A stretch of DNA of 64,000 nt from contig NC_010162.1 in NCBI RefSeq assembly GCF_000067165.1, positions 6,145,001 to 6,209,000 on the forward strand, given 5' to 3'. Position 1 is the stretch's first letter. The number at the start of each line of letters is the position of its first letter. The notes under the pieces are model-generated. The model worked only from the letters and a program-made list of their open reading frames with translations, made no database searches and was not told where the DNA came from. The translations under genes and the position numbers were made by a program. The stretch comes from Sorangium cellulosum So ce56 (lineage in GTDB: Bacteria > Myxococcota_A > Polyangia > Polyangiales > Polyangiaceae). Of the stretch, positions 8,701-18,319 are shown piece after piece.

Positions 8701-10286
8701 GGCCGCCTCCACGCCCGCTCCGGGGCCTTCCCCCCGTCGCCGGCCCCGCACACCGCGCGCACGTCGTCCAGGGACGGCTCGACGAGGGCGTCGGCCTCCG
8801 GCGGGCCCCAGCTGCCCGCGGCGTAGCGCGCGATCGGCGCGCTCTGCGTCCGCCACCCCTCGAAGATCGGATCGACGAAGCCCCACTGCGCCTCGACCTC
8901 GTCGGCGCGCGTGAACAGCGTGGCGTCGCCGCGCAACGCGTCGAGCAGGAGCCGCTCGTACGCCTCGGGCGTGCTGGAGCCGAACGCGGCGCCGTACCGG
9001 AAATCCATCGTGACGCCGCGGATCGCGATGCCGCCGCCCGGGATCTTCGCCGCGAAGCGGAGCGAGATGCCCTCGTCGGGCTGGAGGCGCATCACGAGCG
9101 CGTTCGGCTCCTCGGTGGCGCCGGGGGCGCCCTTGAACAGGCCATGCGGGAGCGGCTTGAAGTGCAGCACCACCTCGGCCACCCGCTTCGCCAGGCGCTT
9201 GCCGGCGCGCAGGTAGAACGGCACGCCGCCCCAGCGCCAGCTGTCCAGGTGGAGCTTCATCGCGACGTAGGTCTCCGTCGTCGAGTCCTTCGCGACGTCC
9301 GGCTCCTCCGTGTAGCCGGGCACCTTCTCGCCGCGCACCATGCCGGGCGCATACTGCCCGCGCACCGTCGACGACAGCGCGTCCGGGCCCGCGATCGGCC
9401 GGAGCGTGCGGAGCACCTTCACCTTCTCGTCGCGCACCGCGTCCGCGTCCCACGACGACGGCGGCTCCATCGCGACCAGCGTGAGCAGCTGGAGCGCGTG
9501 GTTCTGCACGATGTCGCGCGTGATGCCGACCTTCTCGTAGAACTTGCCGCGGCCCTCGACGCCGATCTCCTCGGCCACGGTGATCTGCACGTGATCGACG
9601 TGCTGGCGCGACCAGAGCGGCTCGAAGATGGTGTTGCCGAACCGCAGGACGAGGAGGTTCTGGACGGTCTCCTTCCCGAGGTAGTGGTCGATCCGGTAGA
9701 TCTGCGACTCCGCGAGGTGGGCGAGCAGGTCGCGGTTGAGGGCGCGGGCGCTCTCCAGATCCTCGCCGAACGGCTTCTCGACGACGACGTGCTGGAACGG
9801 CGCGTCCTTCTCGTGCGACGGCGGCGCGACGAGGTTCGCCGCGCGCAGGCCGCGCACGATGGGCGCGAACTGGTCGGGGGCGACGGCGAGGTAAAAGACC
9901 CGGTTTTTGCGGGTGCCGCGCTCGGCGTCGAGCCGCTCGAGCTCCGCGGCGAGCCGGGTGTACGTCTCGGCCTCGTCGAACGCCCCCTGGACGTAGCTGA
10001 TCCCCTTCTCGAGCTCGCTCCAGGTCGCCTCCTCGAGCGGGCGCCGCGAGTACTTCCCGACGGCCTCGCGCATCTCCTTCGCGAAATCCGGCTTCGGGCG
10101 CCGCGCCACGCCGACGACGGCGAAGCCGCCGGTGAGGAGCCGGCTGAGCGTCAGGTTGTAGACCGCGGGCAGCAGCTTGCGCCGCGTCAGGTCGCCCGAG
10201 GCGCCAAAGATGACGAGCGCGGCCGGCGAGGCGGTGCGCTCCTCGGGCATCCCTTCGCGAAGCGGGTTCTTCTCGGCTTGGGTCAT
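8697..10286 (-). CDS. zwf: Glucose-6-phosphate 1-dehydrogenase
   Basis: Oxidises glucose-6-phosphate to 6-phosphogluconolactone with NAD(P)+. The 529-aa protein has the nucleotide-binding GASGDLT (residues 28-34), the EKPFG motif, and the catalytic RIDHYLGKE (198-206). Length is typical for the family. ATG 10286 has GGAG about ten bases upstream. It is first in the operon zwf-opcA-pgl. No gnd gene is visible nearby, so the third oxidative step must be encoded elsewhere. Confidence 0.96.
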   Translation of the reverse strand: MTQAEKNPLREGMPEERTASPAALVIFGASGDLTRRKLLPAVYNLTLSRLLTGGFAVVGVARRPKPDFAKEMREAVGKYSRRPLEEATWSELEKGISYVQGAFDEAETYTRLAAELERLDAERGTRKNRVFYLAVAPDQFAPIVRGLRAANLVAPPSHEKDAPFQHVVVEKPFGEDLESARALNRDLLAHLAESQIYRIDHYLGKETVQNLLVLRFGNTIFEPLWSRQHVDHVQITVAEEIGVEGRGKFYEKVGITRDIVQNHALQLLTLVAMEPPSSWDADAVRDEKVKVLRTLRPIAGPDALSSTVRGQYAPGMVRGEKVPGYTEEPDVAKDSTTETYVAMKLHLDSWRWGGVPFYLRAGKRLAKRVAEVVLHFKPLPHGLFKGAPGATEEPNALVMRLQPDEGISLRFAAKIPGGGIAIRGVTMDFRYGAAFGSSTPEAYERLLLDALRGDATLFTRADEVEAQWGFVDPIFEGWRTQSAPIARYAAGSWGPPEADALVEPSLDDVRAVCGAGDGGKAPERAWRRP

Positions 10287-10568
10287 GGTGGGTGAGCTCC
10301 GGTCGGTGACGGCGACGGGCACGATGCTCGCGCGCCTCCGCGGCGTAGGGTAGTCCCGATCGCGAGCGCGGGCGCAGAACGATGCGAGAACGATGCCGGA
10401 GATCGCGCGACCCGGGCGCCACGCGGGGACGACCGCGCGGGCGCGCACCGCCCGCACGCCCGCGCGGTCGCCCGCGCGCCCACACGGCTCAGCGCCCGCG
10501 CCGAGCGTGCCCGCCGGCTCGCGGCGCCCTTCCATCCGATCGCGACCGGTACTAGGCTCCTCCGCGCG

Positions 10569-10913
10569 ATGGCCGCGCCGGTGCTCCCGCGAATCCGCGT
10601 CCCCCACCCCCACGTGCGATGCGATAGCCAGGTGCTCGCCGGAAGCCCCCACGTCCTCGGGTCGCGCGTCCCGGTCCGGCGGCTCTGGGCGTGGCACCGC
10701 GGCGGCGCGTCGGTGGAGACGCTGCTCAAGCGGTACCCGAACCTCGGGCCCGCGCGCGTGCTCGACGCGCTCGCGTTCGCGTACGACAACCAGGACCTCA
10801 TCGAGGCCGACATCGCGCGCGAGCAGCTGCTCTTCAAGAAGCAGGGCGGGCCCACGGTCGGCGCGCGCCCGCTCGCCCAGCTGAACCTCCCCTTCGACGA
10901 GGACGACGAGTAA
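10569..10913 (+). CDS. DUF433 domain protein
   Basis: 114 aa. The core SQVLAGSPHVLGSRVPVRRL, with VETLLKRYP and a final DLIEADIARE, matches the DUF433 family, a small helix-turn-helix-like fold frequently encoded beside PIN-type toxins and regarded as a possible antitoxin or DNA-binding module. No toxin gene adjoins it here; it stands alone between divergent zwf and the Cys-rich gene. The C-terminus is an acidic tail (FDEDDE). The 282 bp upstream to zwf hold no other gene I can support. Confidence 0.7.
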   Translation: MAAPVLPRIRVPHPHVRCDSQVLAGSPHVLGSRVPVRRLWAWHRGGASVETLLKRYPNLGPARVLDALAFAYDNQDLIEADIAREQLLFKKQGGPTVGARPLAQLNLPFDEDDE

Positions 10914-11267
10914 GCGACGCCCGAGAGGGCGCGGCGGGCGAGGGACGGGGCGCGCGCGAGACGCCGCGGGCGAAATGCCGTGCGCGCCATGGGAAGCCCC
11001 TCGCGCGATATATCCAGGGGAAACGCCTCGCGCCACCTGCGATGCAGACCGCCGTCCCCGCGCGATGAGCTCAGCTTGATTCTTTACAGCCATCCTGACT
11101 TGGGGCAATGAGGGCCGTCCGTCGCTGGAGCCCGCGGTGCGTGGCTGCTCAACAGTGCGAGTGACCGTCGCGCAGGATCGCGGCTGTCCCAGCTTTCAAG
11201 GTCGCGGCTGCTGGTGTAGGGTCCGCGCTCCATGGGGTACCGATCGAGGTGCCGGAGGGATTCTGAG
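10914..11267. other. Intergenic region, no gene seen
   Basis: 354 bp before the Cys-rich protein gene. The segment 11070-11115 is AT-richer than its surroundings and contains tttaca, so the promoter of the downstream gene probably lies there, but no convincing -10 at standard spacing was found. A clear GGAGG site at 11254-11258 serves the next gene. Confidence 0.4.
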
Positions 11268-12566
11268 ATGAGCGTCAATCGATGGAAGTTGTTCGCGATG
11301 CCCGTGGCCCTTCTCGGCCTGGCTTCGCCTCTCCTCGTGAACTGCGGCGGTAAGGGGATCCCTGGCGCGGACAGCCTTCCCGGCCCCGCCGGTGATCTGG
11401 CGTCGGCCGCGAGCGGCTGCGACGAGATGAAGAACGGCGGCATCGCGAACCTGAAGTTCGACGGCGGCGCCGAGGTCGAGGGCAAGATCAAGGGCTTCCT
11501 CGAGGCGGCTGCGTCGCTCGACAAGCTCACCGTCGCCATGGAGGCGGACCTCATCGCCTCGTGCGCCAAGCTCGGCAAGGACCTCGGCATGAGCGACGCC
11601 GAGCTCAAGGCCGACCCGAGCGGCGGCAAGGGCGCCGAGAAGGTCTGCGGCGCGGTCTCGGCCAAGGTGAACGCCGCCGTGAAGGCGAACGCCGAGGCGA
11701 AGATCACCGTCCAGATCGATCCGCCGAAGTGCTACGCCGACATCACCGCCATGCAGAAGTGCCTCGGCGACTGCGGGTCGCCGGTGCAGCCCGGCAAGCT
11801 CGAGGCGAGCTGTGAGGGCGGCGAGATCAGCGGCAAGTGCGACGCCGAGTGCAAGGGCAAGTGCAGCGTCGAGGCCGGCGCGGCGTGCACCGGCACCTGC
11901 AACGCGAGCTGCTCGGGCAAGTGCGACGTCGGCTTCAAGGGCACCTGCGGCGGCAAGTGCGACGGCAAGTGCGACGGCAAGGACTCGAAGGGCGCGGCGT
12001 GCGCCGGCACCTGCGAGGGCAAGTGCGACGCCAAGGCCGAGGGGTCCTGCTCGGGCACCTGCGAGGGCAGCTGCTCCGGCTCCTGCGAGGTCAAGGCCGC
12101 GGCGAAGTGCTCCGGCTCGTGCTCCGGCGGCTGCAGCGCCGAGATCAAGGAGCCGAAGTGCTCGGGCGAGTTCAAGCCCCCGAGCGTCGACCCGAGCTGC
12201 CAGATGCAGTGCACGGCGAAGACCGCCGGCGAGGCGAAGTGCGATGCGCCGAACGTCCGCATCGTGGCGAACGGCAAGGTGAACGCCGACGCGCAGAAGC
12301 TCGTCGCCGCGCTCCGCACGTCGCTCCCGGCGATCGCGAAGGTGCAGCTCGGCTCCGGCAAGAAGCTGGCGGCGGCGGTGTCCGGCGTCGGCAAGGCGGG
12401 CGTCGAGGTGAAGGACGTGGCGCTCAAGGCCGGCGGCAAGGCGGTCGCCTGCGTCGCGGCCGCGGTCGACGCGTCGGCCAGCGCGACGGCCTCGATCGAC
12501 GTCAACATCAAGGCGAGCGCGAGCGTCAGCGGCTCGGCGAGCGGTTCGGCCAGCGGCGGGACCTGA
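11268..12566 (+). CDS. Cysteine-rich secreted protein, putative lipoprotein
   Basis: 432 aa, unknown function. ATG 11268 has GGAGGG upstream. The N-terminus is a signal sequence (FAMPVALLGLASPLLVN) ending at Cys26; the preceding Asn makes the lipobox non-canonical. Residues about 158-325 hold dozens of Cys in CxxxC and GxCxGxC spacings with alternating Gly/Lys/Asp/Ser (for example CDGKCDGK and CSGTCEGSC). The C-terminus is Lys/Ala-rich and ends in a Ser/Ala/Gly tail. The spacing suggests many disulfides or metal ligands in the envelope, but no named fold is recognised. Flanking genes give no functional clue. Confidence 0.75.
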   Translation: MSVNRWKLFAMPVALLGLASPLLVNCGGKGIPGADSLPGPAGDLASAASGCDEMKNGGIANLKFDGGAEVEGKIKGFLEAAASLDKLTVAMEADLIASCAKLGKDLGMSDAELKADPSGGKGAEKVCGAVSAKVNAAVKANAEAKITVQIDPPKCYADITAMQKCLGDCGSPVQPGKLEASCEGGEISGKCDAECKGKCSVEAGAACTGTCNASCSGKCDVGFKGTCGGKCDGKCDGKDSKGAACAGTCEGKCDAKAEGSCSGTCEGSCSGSCEVKAAAKCSGSCSGGCSAEIKEPKCSGEFKPPSVDPSCQMQCTAKTAGEAKCDAPNVRIVANGKVNADAQKLVAALRTSLPAIAKVQLGSGKKLAAAVSGVGKAGVEVKDVALKAGGKAVACVAAAVDASASATASIDVNIKASASVSGSASGSASGGT

Positions 12567-12893
12567 TCCCCGGCGCGGCCTGAGCGCGGGCGCGGCGGCG
12601 GTCCCCTCCTGGGGGCTGCCGCCGTCGTCATTTCAGGCGCCGAATCCAGGCCCGCGGCGCAGATCTGGATGCGAGCTCACCTTTCCGGTCGCGGCGCGAT
12701 GGCCGAGATCGGCGCCGGATGCGCCGTCCAACGTTGCCGGCAGGTTTCTTGGCCAGACAGCCGCGATGCGGCAAGCCGTCAAAGCGGCGTGCCTCCGGGA
12801 GGCGGCCAGGCCATTGCGCGCTGTCGCGGCGCTCGTCCGGGGTATCATGGTGCATCTGCGAACGATGACGGGGTACTCGGAAGGGCAGGAGCG
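12567..12893. other. Intergenic region, no gene seen
   Basis: 327 bp between the Cys-rich gene and the kinase gene. The kinase frame stays open through most of it, but the encoded sequence is Arg/Cys-rich and unlike the family, so it is taken as leader. Nothing else is recognised. Confidence 0.4.
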
Positions 12894-15800
12894 ATGGTCG
12901 GCGATCCCTTGATCGAGCGCGGCGCCAGGATCGGCGAGTACACGATCGAGGATCGCCTCGGCGAGGGCGGCTTCGGCGCCGTGTTCCGCGGCCGCGACGG
13001 GGCCGGCAACGACGCCGCCATCAAGATCTTCAAGGACGTGAGCGCCCAGAACGCCGGGCAGCTCTTCGCCCAGCAGAACGAGATCGAGGCGCTGCTCCGC
13101 CTGCGCCACCCCTCGCTCGTCAAGCTCTCCTCGTACGGCGTCCTGGACGGCGTGGGCCTCTACCTGGCGATGGAGCTCGTGCAGGGCGAGACGCTCGACC
13201 GGTACCTCGCGCGGATGGGCTCGCTCGACACGATCGAGGCCCTGCGCATCGCGCGCCGCGTGGCCGAGGCGCTCGCGCACTGCCACGCGCTCAACGTCCT
13301 GCACCTCGACCTCAAGCCGAGCAACATCGTCCTCACCGATCCGTACGAGCCCCGGCTCAAGATCCTCGATTTCGGCCTGGCGACGCTCACCGTGAGCTTC
13401 CAGCCCGAGCACGCCCGCGTCAACGCGGGCACCATCGCGTACCTGGCGCCCGAGTGCCTGAAGCGGGGCGCGCTCGGGCGCCCGAGCCCCCGGATGGACC
13501 TCTACGCGGTCGGCGTCATGCTCTACGAGCTGCTCGCCGGCCGGCTCCCGTTCTCGGACGGCACCGTCAACAGCGTCATCAACCAGAAGGTCTACGGCAC
13601 GCTCGTGCCGCTCGCCCACGCGGCGCCCGAGACGCCGGCGCCCGTCGTCGCGCTCGTCGAGGAGCTCCTGGAGCGCGACCCGGCGCGGCGCTTCTCCAGC
13701 GCGGCCCGGCTCTGCGCTCGGCTCAAGGAGCTCTACTACGTCACGCTCCACGGCACCTCGCAGCCCCCGGCCGGGGCCGAGGACGAAGCGCACGAGCGCG
13801 ACGCCGCCGCGCCGGAGGCCTTCGACGACGCGCACGACGCGCCCTTCGTCGGCCGCGAGCAGGAGCTCGGGCGGCTCATCGAGCTCGTCCAGGGCGCGGT
13901 GCGCGGCGAGCCGCGGCCGGCCGTGGTGGTCGGCGACACGGGCGTCGGCAAGAGCCGCCTCGTCGCCGAGCTGCTCCGGAGCGCCGAGCAGGCGGGCACG
14001 GCGATCGTCGCGTACGGCCGGTGCAGGGAGCTCTCCGGGCTCGTGCCCTACTCCGCGATCCGCGAGGCGCTGACGCAGATCGCGCTCTGGCTGGAGCGGC
14101 ACGGCGACAGCCGGGCGGCGCGCATCCGCCGGCTGGTGAGCCTCGTCATCGCCGACGACGCCGCCCTCCTCCGGGGGCTCGTGCCGGAGCTGACGCGCGC
14201 GGTCGGGCTCGCCGACGAGGGCGGCGCCATCGGCCCGGGCGGAACGCGCTGGATCGCCGAGCTGATCCTGCGGCTGCTCGGCGCGATCTCCGAGGAGATC
14301 CCGGTCGTCCTCGCGATCGAGGACGTGCACTGGGCCGACGAGGCGACGCAGGAGGTGCTGCAGCGCCTCTCGGATCAGCTCGGAGAGATGCCGGTGCTGC
14401 TGCTCGCCACGGCGCGGCCGCCCTTCGCGCGCGGCTCGTCGCTGCCTCCGCCCGGCTCGTCGCTGCCTCCGCCCGGCTCGTCCGCGCTGCGCGGCCCGGG
14501 CTCGTCGCCGATGACGCCGCGCGCGGCGGGGTGGCTCGCGTGGAAGGACGTCGAGCGCCTCGACCTCGGCCCGCTCCGGCCCGAGGCGAACCGGGCGCTC
14601 CTCTCCGCGCTCGGCCGCGGCGCGGGGGACGACCTCGTCCAGGAGCTCGTGCGCCGCGTCCCGCTGCTCGCCGCGGGCAACCCGCTCTTCAACATCCAGG
14701 TCGTCCGCAACATGGAGACCGAGGGCTTCCTGCACCGCAGCCGGAGCGGCGCGCTCGAGATCTCCCGCGCCGACGCGCACTACCTCGCGCCCGCGTCGGT
14801 CTCGGATGTCCTCTCGCGCAGCATCGACGCGCTCGATCCCACGACGGTCCAGGTCCTCGGCGTCGCCGCGCTCATCGGCCGCCAGTTCCTGCGCGACGAT
14901 CTGGTCGAGCTCGGGCTCTTCGACCCGGCGGAGGTCGACTGCGCCCTGCGCGACGCCGCGGCGCACTACGTCTGCCTCGGCGAGGACGGAGGCCTCGCGT
15001 CGTTCTCGCACGACGCGGCTCGCGAGCAGCTCGCCGCCCGCGTGCCGCCCGAGGAGCGCCCCGACTACCACGGGCGCATCGCGCGGCGCATCGAGCTGCG
15101 CGGCGGCGATCCGGGGACGCTCGCGCACCACGTCGAGCGCGCCGGCGAGCTCGACCGCGCCGCGTCGACGTACCTGCTCGCGGCGAGCGAGGCCGATCGG
15201 CTGCAGGATCCGCACGGCGCCAGCCGCCGGCTGAAGCAGGCGCTCGCGCTGCTCGAGCGGCTGCCGCTCGACCCGGCGCGGATCGAGCTCAGGGCCCGCT
15301 GCGCGCACGAGCTCGCGCGCGTGGCGTGCCTGCTCGGCAGCACGGCGGAGCCGCTCGATCTGCTTCGCCGCACGCAGGGGGCGCTGCCGGAGACGCCGCT
15401 CGTCACGGCGGCCCTCTCCAGCGCGCTGTCGCGCGTGCACTACGTGCGGGGCGAGTTCGCCGACGCGGTGGCCCACAGCCGCAAGGCGCTCGAGGCGATC
15501 GGCTCGAGCCCGGAGCTGCGCCCGTACCAGTGCCTGCCGGCGAACATCCTCGGGCGCGCGCTGTGCGCGGCCGGCAAGGTGGGCCCGGCGACCGAGCCGC
15601 TCCGCCGCGGCTGCGAGCTCGCGGAGGCGGCGGGCGAGTACGTCGAGCTCTGCCACTCGCGCGGCATCCTCTGCGTCGCGCTGAGCCAGTCCGGCTTCTA
15701 CGCCGAGGCCGAGCAGAACGCCGCGGACGCCGCGCGCCTCGCCGAGCGCCTGCGCGACCCGGTGCGGCTGCTCGGCACGTGGTTCTACCACGCGGTGCTC

Positions 15801-16700
15801 GCGGAGGGCCGGTTCGACTGGGATCTCGGGGTCCGGTCGACGGCGCAGCTGCTCTCGTACGCCGAGGAGCACGGCCTGAGCGGGCTCTACCTGTACATGG
15901 GGACGATGTACGCGGGCCGGCACCAGTTCCACATGGGCCAGCTCACGCGGGCCCGCGTGCTGATCGCGAACGCGGTCAACCTGAGCGGCGTGCTGGGCAT
16001 CGGCATGGGGCGCGGCTGGGCGGAGGGGTACCTGGGCGACGTGTATTTCGTGCAGGGCCTGCTTCGCGAGGCGCTCGCCGCCTACGAGCGGGCGATCGAG
16101 ATCGGCTCGGCGGGGACGGGCGACGCGTACGCCGTGAGCCTCGGCCGGGTCGGCCGGATGCACGCGCGGGCGCTGCTCGCCGACGACGGAAGCGGCGCCG
16201 GCCAGGCCGGCGAGCTCGCCGCGTACGGCCGGGAGACGCTCGATCTCATCCGCGCGTCGGGCAACCGGACGCTGCTGGTGACGGCGCTAGAGCGTCACGC
16301 CGAGGCGTTCGACGCGCTGGGCGACGGGGGGGCTGCGCGCGGCGTCCGCGCCGAGCGCGCGGCGCTCGTCGAGGAGCTCGGCCTGACGGATCCGACGTTC
16401 TGGCCGCGCGTCCCGGCCGAGGCGGCGTTCCAGGGCCCCCCACGGGCGTACTGGGCCGATCTGCCGCGCGAGGTCCGGAGCGCGGGCCCGAGCAACGTCG
16501 GCACGACGCAGATCGTGGGCGCGACGGTGGCGGAGCTCGCGGCGGCGGCGACGATCGCGGTCCCGGAGGAGGATCTCGGCGGGCCGACGATCGTGGCGAT
16601 CCCGCGGCTCCGCCACGTCACGCTGCTGGAGACGCTGGCCTCGGTGGAGGGCTTCGTCCCCCGCTTCGACGGGCCGGAGGCCCCGCCGGTCGCCAAGTGA
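12894..16700 (+). CDS. Ser/Thr protein kinase fused to AAA-type ATPase and TPR-like repeats
   Basis: 1268 aa. Kinase domain residues about 14-280: Gly loop GEGGFGAVF, Lys44 (AAIK), catalytic loop HLDLKPSN with Asp139, DFG at Asp159. The usual Arg of HRD is Leu, making it a non-RD kinase. An STAND/AAA-like ATPase module follows: FVGREQEL, Walker A GDTGVGKS (347-354), Walker B AIEDVHWAD (Asp477). The remaining roughly 550 residues are helical TPR-like repeats. This PknK-like architecture is common in myxobacteria and integrates signals through ATP-dependent oligomerisation. A duplicated Pro/Gly/Ser linker (SSLPPPG twice) sits in the ATPase region near 14431-14475. The stop overlaps the acyltransferase start (GTGA). 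ATG 12894 is preceded by AGGAG at short spacing. Confidence 0.9.
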   Translation: MVGDPLIERGARIGEYTIEDRLGEGGFGAVFRGRDGAGNDAAIKIFKDVSAQNAGQLFAQQNEIEALLRLRHPSLVKLSSYGVLDGVGLYLAMELVQGETLDRYLARMGSLDTIEALRIARRVAEALAHCHALNVLHLDLKPSNIVLTDPYEPRLKILDFGLATLTVSFQPEHARVNAGTIAYLAPECLKRGALGRPSPRMDLYAVGVMLYELLAGRLPFSDGTVNSVINQKVYGTLVPLAHAAPETPAPVVALVEELLERDPARRFSSAARLCARLKELYYVTLHGTSQPPAGAEDEAHERDAAAPEAFDDAHDAPFVGREQELGRLIELVQGAVRGEPRPAVVVGDTGVGKSRLVAELLRSAEQAGTAIVAYGRCRELSGLVPYSAIREALTQIALWLERHGDSRAARIRRLVSLVIADDAALLRGLVPELTRAVGLADEGGAIGPGGTRWIAELILRLLGAISEEIPVVLAIEDVHWADEATQEVLQRLSDQLGEMPVLLLATARPPFARGSSLPPPGSSLPPPGSSALRGPGSSPMTPRAAGWLAWKDVERLDLGPLRPEANRALLSALGRGAGDDLVQELVRRVPLLAAGNPLFNIQVVRNMETEGFLHRSRSGALEISRADAHYLAPASVSDVLSRSIDALDPTTVQVLGVAALIGRQFLRDDLVELGLFDPAEVDCALRDAAAHYVCLGEDGGLASFSHDAAREQLAARVPPEERPDYHGRIARRIELRGGDPGTLAHHVERAGELDRAASTYLLAASEADRLQDPHGASRRLKQALALLERLPLDPARIELRARCAHELARVACLLGSTAEPLDLLRRTQGALPETPLVTAALSSALSRVHYVRGEFADAVAHSRKALEAIGSSPELRPYQCLPANILGRALCAAGKVGPATEPLRRGCELAEAAGEYVELCHSRGILCVALSQSGFYAEAEQNAADAARLAERLRDPVRLLGTWFYHAVLAEGRFDWDLGVRSTAQLLSYAEEHGLSGLYLYMGTMYAGRHQFHMGQLTRARVLIANAVNLSGVLGIGMGRGWAEGYLGDVYFVQGLLREALAAYERAIEIGSAGTGDAYAVSLGRVGRMHARALLADDGSGAGQAGELAAYGRETLDLIRASGNRTLLVTALERHAEAFDALGDGGAARGVRAERAALVEELGLTDPTFWPRVPAEAAFQGPPRAYWADLPREVRSAGPSNVGTTQIVGATVAELAAAATIAVPEEDLGGPTIVAIPRLRHVTLLETLASVEGFVPRFDGPEAPPVAK

Positions 16701-17506
16701 CGGCGGAGGCTACGCGGCCGGCGCCGGCCGGCACTGTCGAGGTCGTGCGCACGGTGCTCGCCCACACCTGGGCGATGCTGTTCCTCGTCGTGCTGCTCCC
16801 CGTCGGGCTGCTCTGCTTCCCCTTCGATCCCCGGCAGCGGATGCACGATCGGCTCTCGGTCGTGTGGGCGCGCGGGGCGCTCTGGCTGGTCGGCGTGCGC
16901 ATCGAGGCCGAGGGCGTCGAGCACGCCCGGCCGGGGGAGCGGTACGTGATCGTGGCGAACCACCAGAGCACGCTCGACATCCTCGCGTTGCTCGTGGTGC
17001 TCCAGGGGCGCACGCCGCTCCGGTTCCTGGCGAAGCGCGCGCTGTTCCGCGTGCCGGTGCTGGGCTGGGGCATGCGCCTGTACGGCCACACGCCTGTTGA
17101 CCGGCGGCGCGCCCGCGGCGCGCTCGCGGATCTCGGCGAGGCGCGGCGCAACGTGATGCAGCGGTGGTCGACGGTGTTCTTCCCCGAGGGCACCCGGAGC
17201 GCGACGGGCCGGCTCCTGCCCTTCCGGCTGGGCGCGTTCCGGACCGCCTCGGCCGCGGGCGCGCGCGTCCTGCCGGTGACCATCGACGGCGCGGGCGCGC
17301 TGCAGCCGAAGGGGCGTTATGCCGCCGCGCCCGGCGTCGTGCGGGTCGTTGTGCACCCGCCGCTCGACCCGCCGGGCGCGTCGGCCGAGGCGCTGCACGC
17401 CTCGATGGAGGCGTGCAGGTCCGCCGTGGTGTCGGCGCTGCCGGAGGCGCTCCAGGACGGAGGCGAGGCGGTCGCTCGCCCGGAACACCCCGAACAGCGT
17501 CGCTGA
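16697..17506 (+). CDS. 1-acyl-sn-glycerol-3-phosphate acyltransferase (PlsC family)
   Basis: 269 aa. Contains the acyltransferase motifs NHQSTLD (HX4D type, catalytic His and Asp) and FFPEGTRS (glycerol-phosphate binding), after an N-terminal membrane helix (TWAMLFLVVLLPVGLLCF). It transfers an acyl chain to lysophosphatidic acid in phospholipid synthesis at the inner membrane. The GTG start overlaps the stop of the large kinase gene by four bases, an unexpected coupling of a signalling protein to a lipid enzyme. GTG 16697 is the only start consistent with the N-terminal helix. Confidence 0.92.
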   Translation: MTAEATRPAPAGTVEVVRTVLAHTWAMLFLVVLLPVGLLCFPFDPRQRMHDRLSVVWARGALWLVGVRIEAEGVEHARPGERYVIVANHQSTLDILALLVVLQGRTPLRFLAKRALFRVPVLGWGMRLYGHTPVDRRRARGALADLGEARRNVMQRWSTVFFPEGTRSATGRLLPFRLGAFRTASAAGARVLPVTIDGAGALQPKGRYAAAPGVVRVVVHPPLDPPGASAEALHASMEACRSAVVSALPEALQDGGEAVARPEHPEQRR

Positions 17507-17527
17507 GCGGGCATCACGGCAGTCCAG

Positions 17528-17563
17528 AGCCTCCGGGTCGAGCTTCAGCTCTCCCGGGAGGCT
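17528..17563. terminator. Bidirectional hairpin between convergent genes
   Basis: An extended stem: AGCCTCC-GGG pairs with CCCGGGAGGCT, enclosing GAGCT/AGCTC with a TC loop. It lies in the 78-bp gap between the convergent plsC-family and Uma2 genes and is well placed to terminate both. No T-tract is present, as usual at this GC content. Confidence 0.6.
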
Positions 17564-17584
17564 CCCGGCAGCCTCCGACCAGAG

Positions 17585-18319
17585 CTAGCCGCCGCCGGGC
17601 AGCTTGCCGAACCGCTGCTCGTACTCGGCCAGCCGCGCTGCGAGGAGCGTCGCCTCGTGCTGTGCCGCGCGTGCCCGCTCGTCGGCGGCCCGCGCCTGCT
17701 CCTCGCCCGTGGGCACCACGCGCCCTTCCGGGTCGAGCCAGCGCAGCCAGTCGGCCTCGAGGCCGTGGTACGTGCCGCGGCGGACGCCGAGCCCGAGGTG
17801 CAGCCGCGGGCTCGCCACGTCGCCGCCCGCGCCGGGCGCGACGGGCGCATACGCCATCGTGGCGAGATCGAGCGCATACGCCTCGAGGACGCCCGTGAAC
17901 GGATCGAACAGGTAGTACTCGGGCACGCGCAGGAGCTTCGCGTAGATCCGCATCTTGTCGATGCGATCCACCTTCTCGGTGCTCTCGGAGAGCAGCTCGA
18001 TCACCACGTCGGGCGTCCTTCCGTCCTCTTGCCAGACGACCCAGGACTTGCGCTCGCGCCTCACCGTGTCGAGCACCACGAAGACGTCCGGCCCGCGAAA
18101 GTCGTTCTTCTTCGCCTGGAGCTCGCTGAAGTAGACGGCCATGTTGCCGCCGACGTACACGTCGTCGCGCTCCTTCCACAGCAGATCCAGCGCCTCGATG
18201 AGGAGGTCCATCTGCTTGCGATGCCGCTCGGACTCCATCGGCTCCCCGTCGTCGTACGGCAGCTCGTCCTCGCCGGGCGGCGGGATCGGGACGAACGAGG
18301 TGTCGCGCTGAAAGGCCAT
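17585..18319 (-). CDS. Uma2-family (DUF820) endonuclease-like protein
   Basis: 244 aa with the PD-(D/E)XK-type Uma2 core: MAVYFSE, RGPDVFVVLD, PDVVIELLSEST, KMRIYAKLLRVPEYYLFDP and a final strand YHGLEADWLRWLDPEGR. Uma2 proteins are predicted nucleases expanded in cyanobacteria and myxobacteria; the biological role is unknown. The last 40 residues form a helical Gln/Glu/Arg-rich coiled-coil-like tail typical of these genes. ATG 18319 has GGAGGAG upstream. Divergent from the AlkD-like gene; the 260 bp between them show no other gene. Confidence 0.85.
   Translation of the reverse strand: MAFQRDTSFVPIPPPGEDELPYDDGEPMESERHRKQMDLLIEALDLLWKERDDVYVGGNMAVYFSELQAKKNDFRGPDVFVVLDTVRRERKSWVVWQEDGRTPDVVIELLSESTEKVDRIDKMRIYAKLLRVPEYYLFDPFTGVLEAYALDLATMAYAPVAPGAGGDVASPRLHLGLGVRRGTYHGLEADWLRWLDPEGRVVPTGEEQARAADERARAAQHEATLLAARLAEYEQRFGKLPGGG

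Noticed and set aside
13454..16696. Upstream part of a long frame leading into the acyltransferase
   Set aside because: It is the second frame of the kinase gene and extremely Arg/Ala-rich; only the part after 16696 is protein-like.
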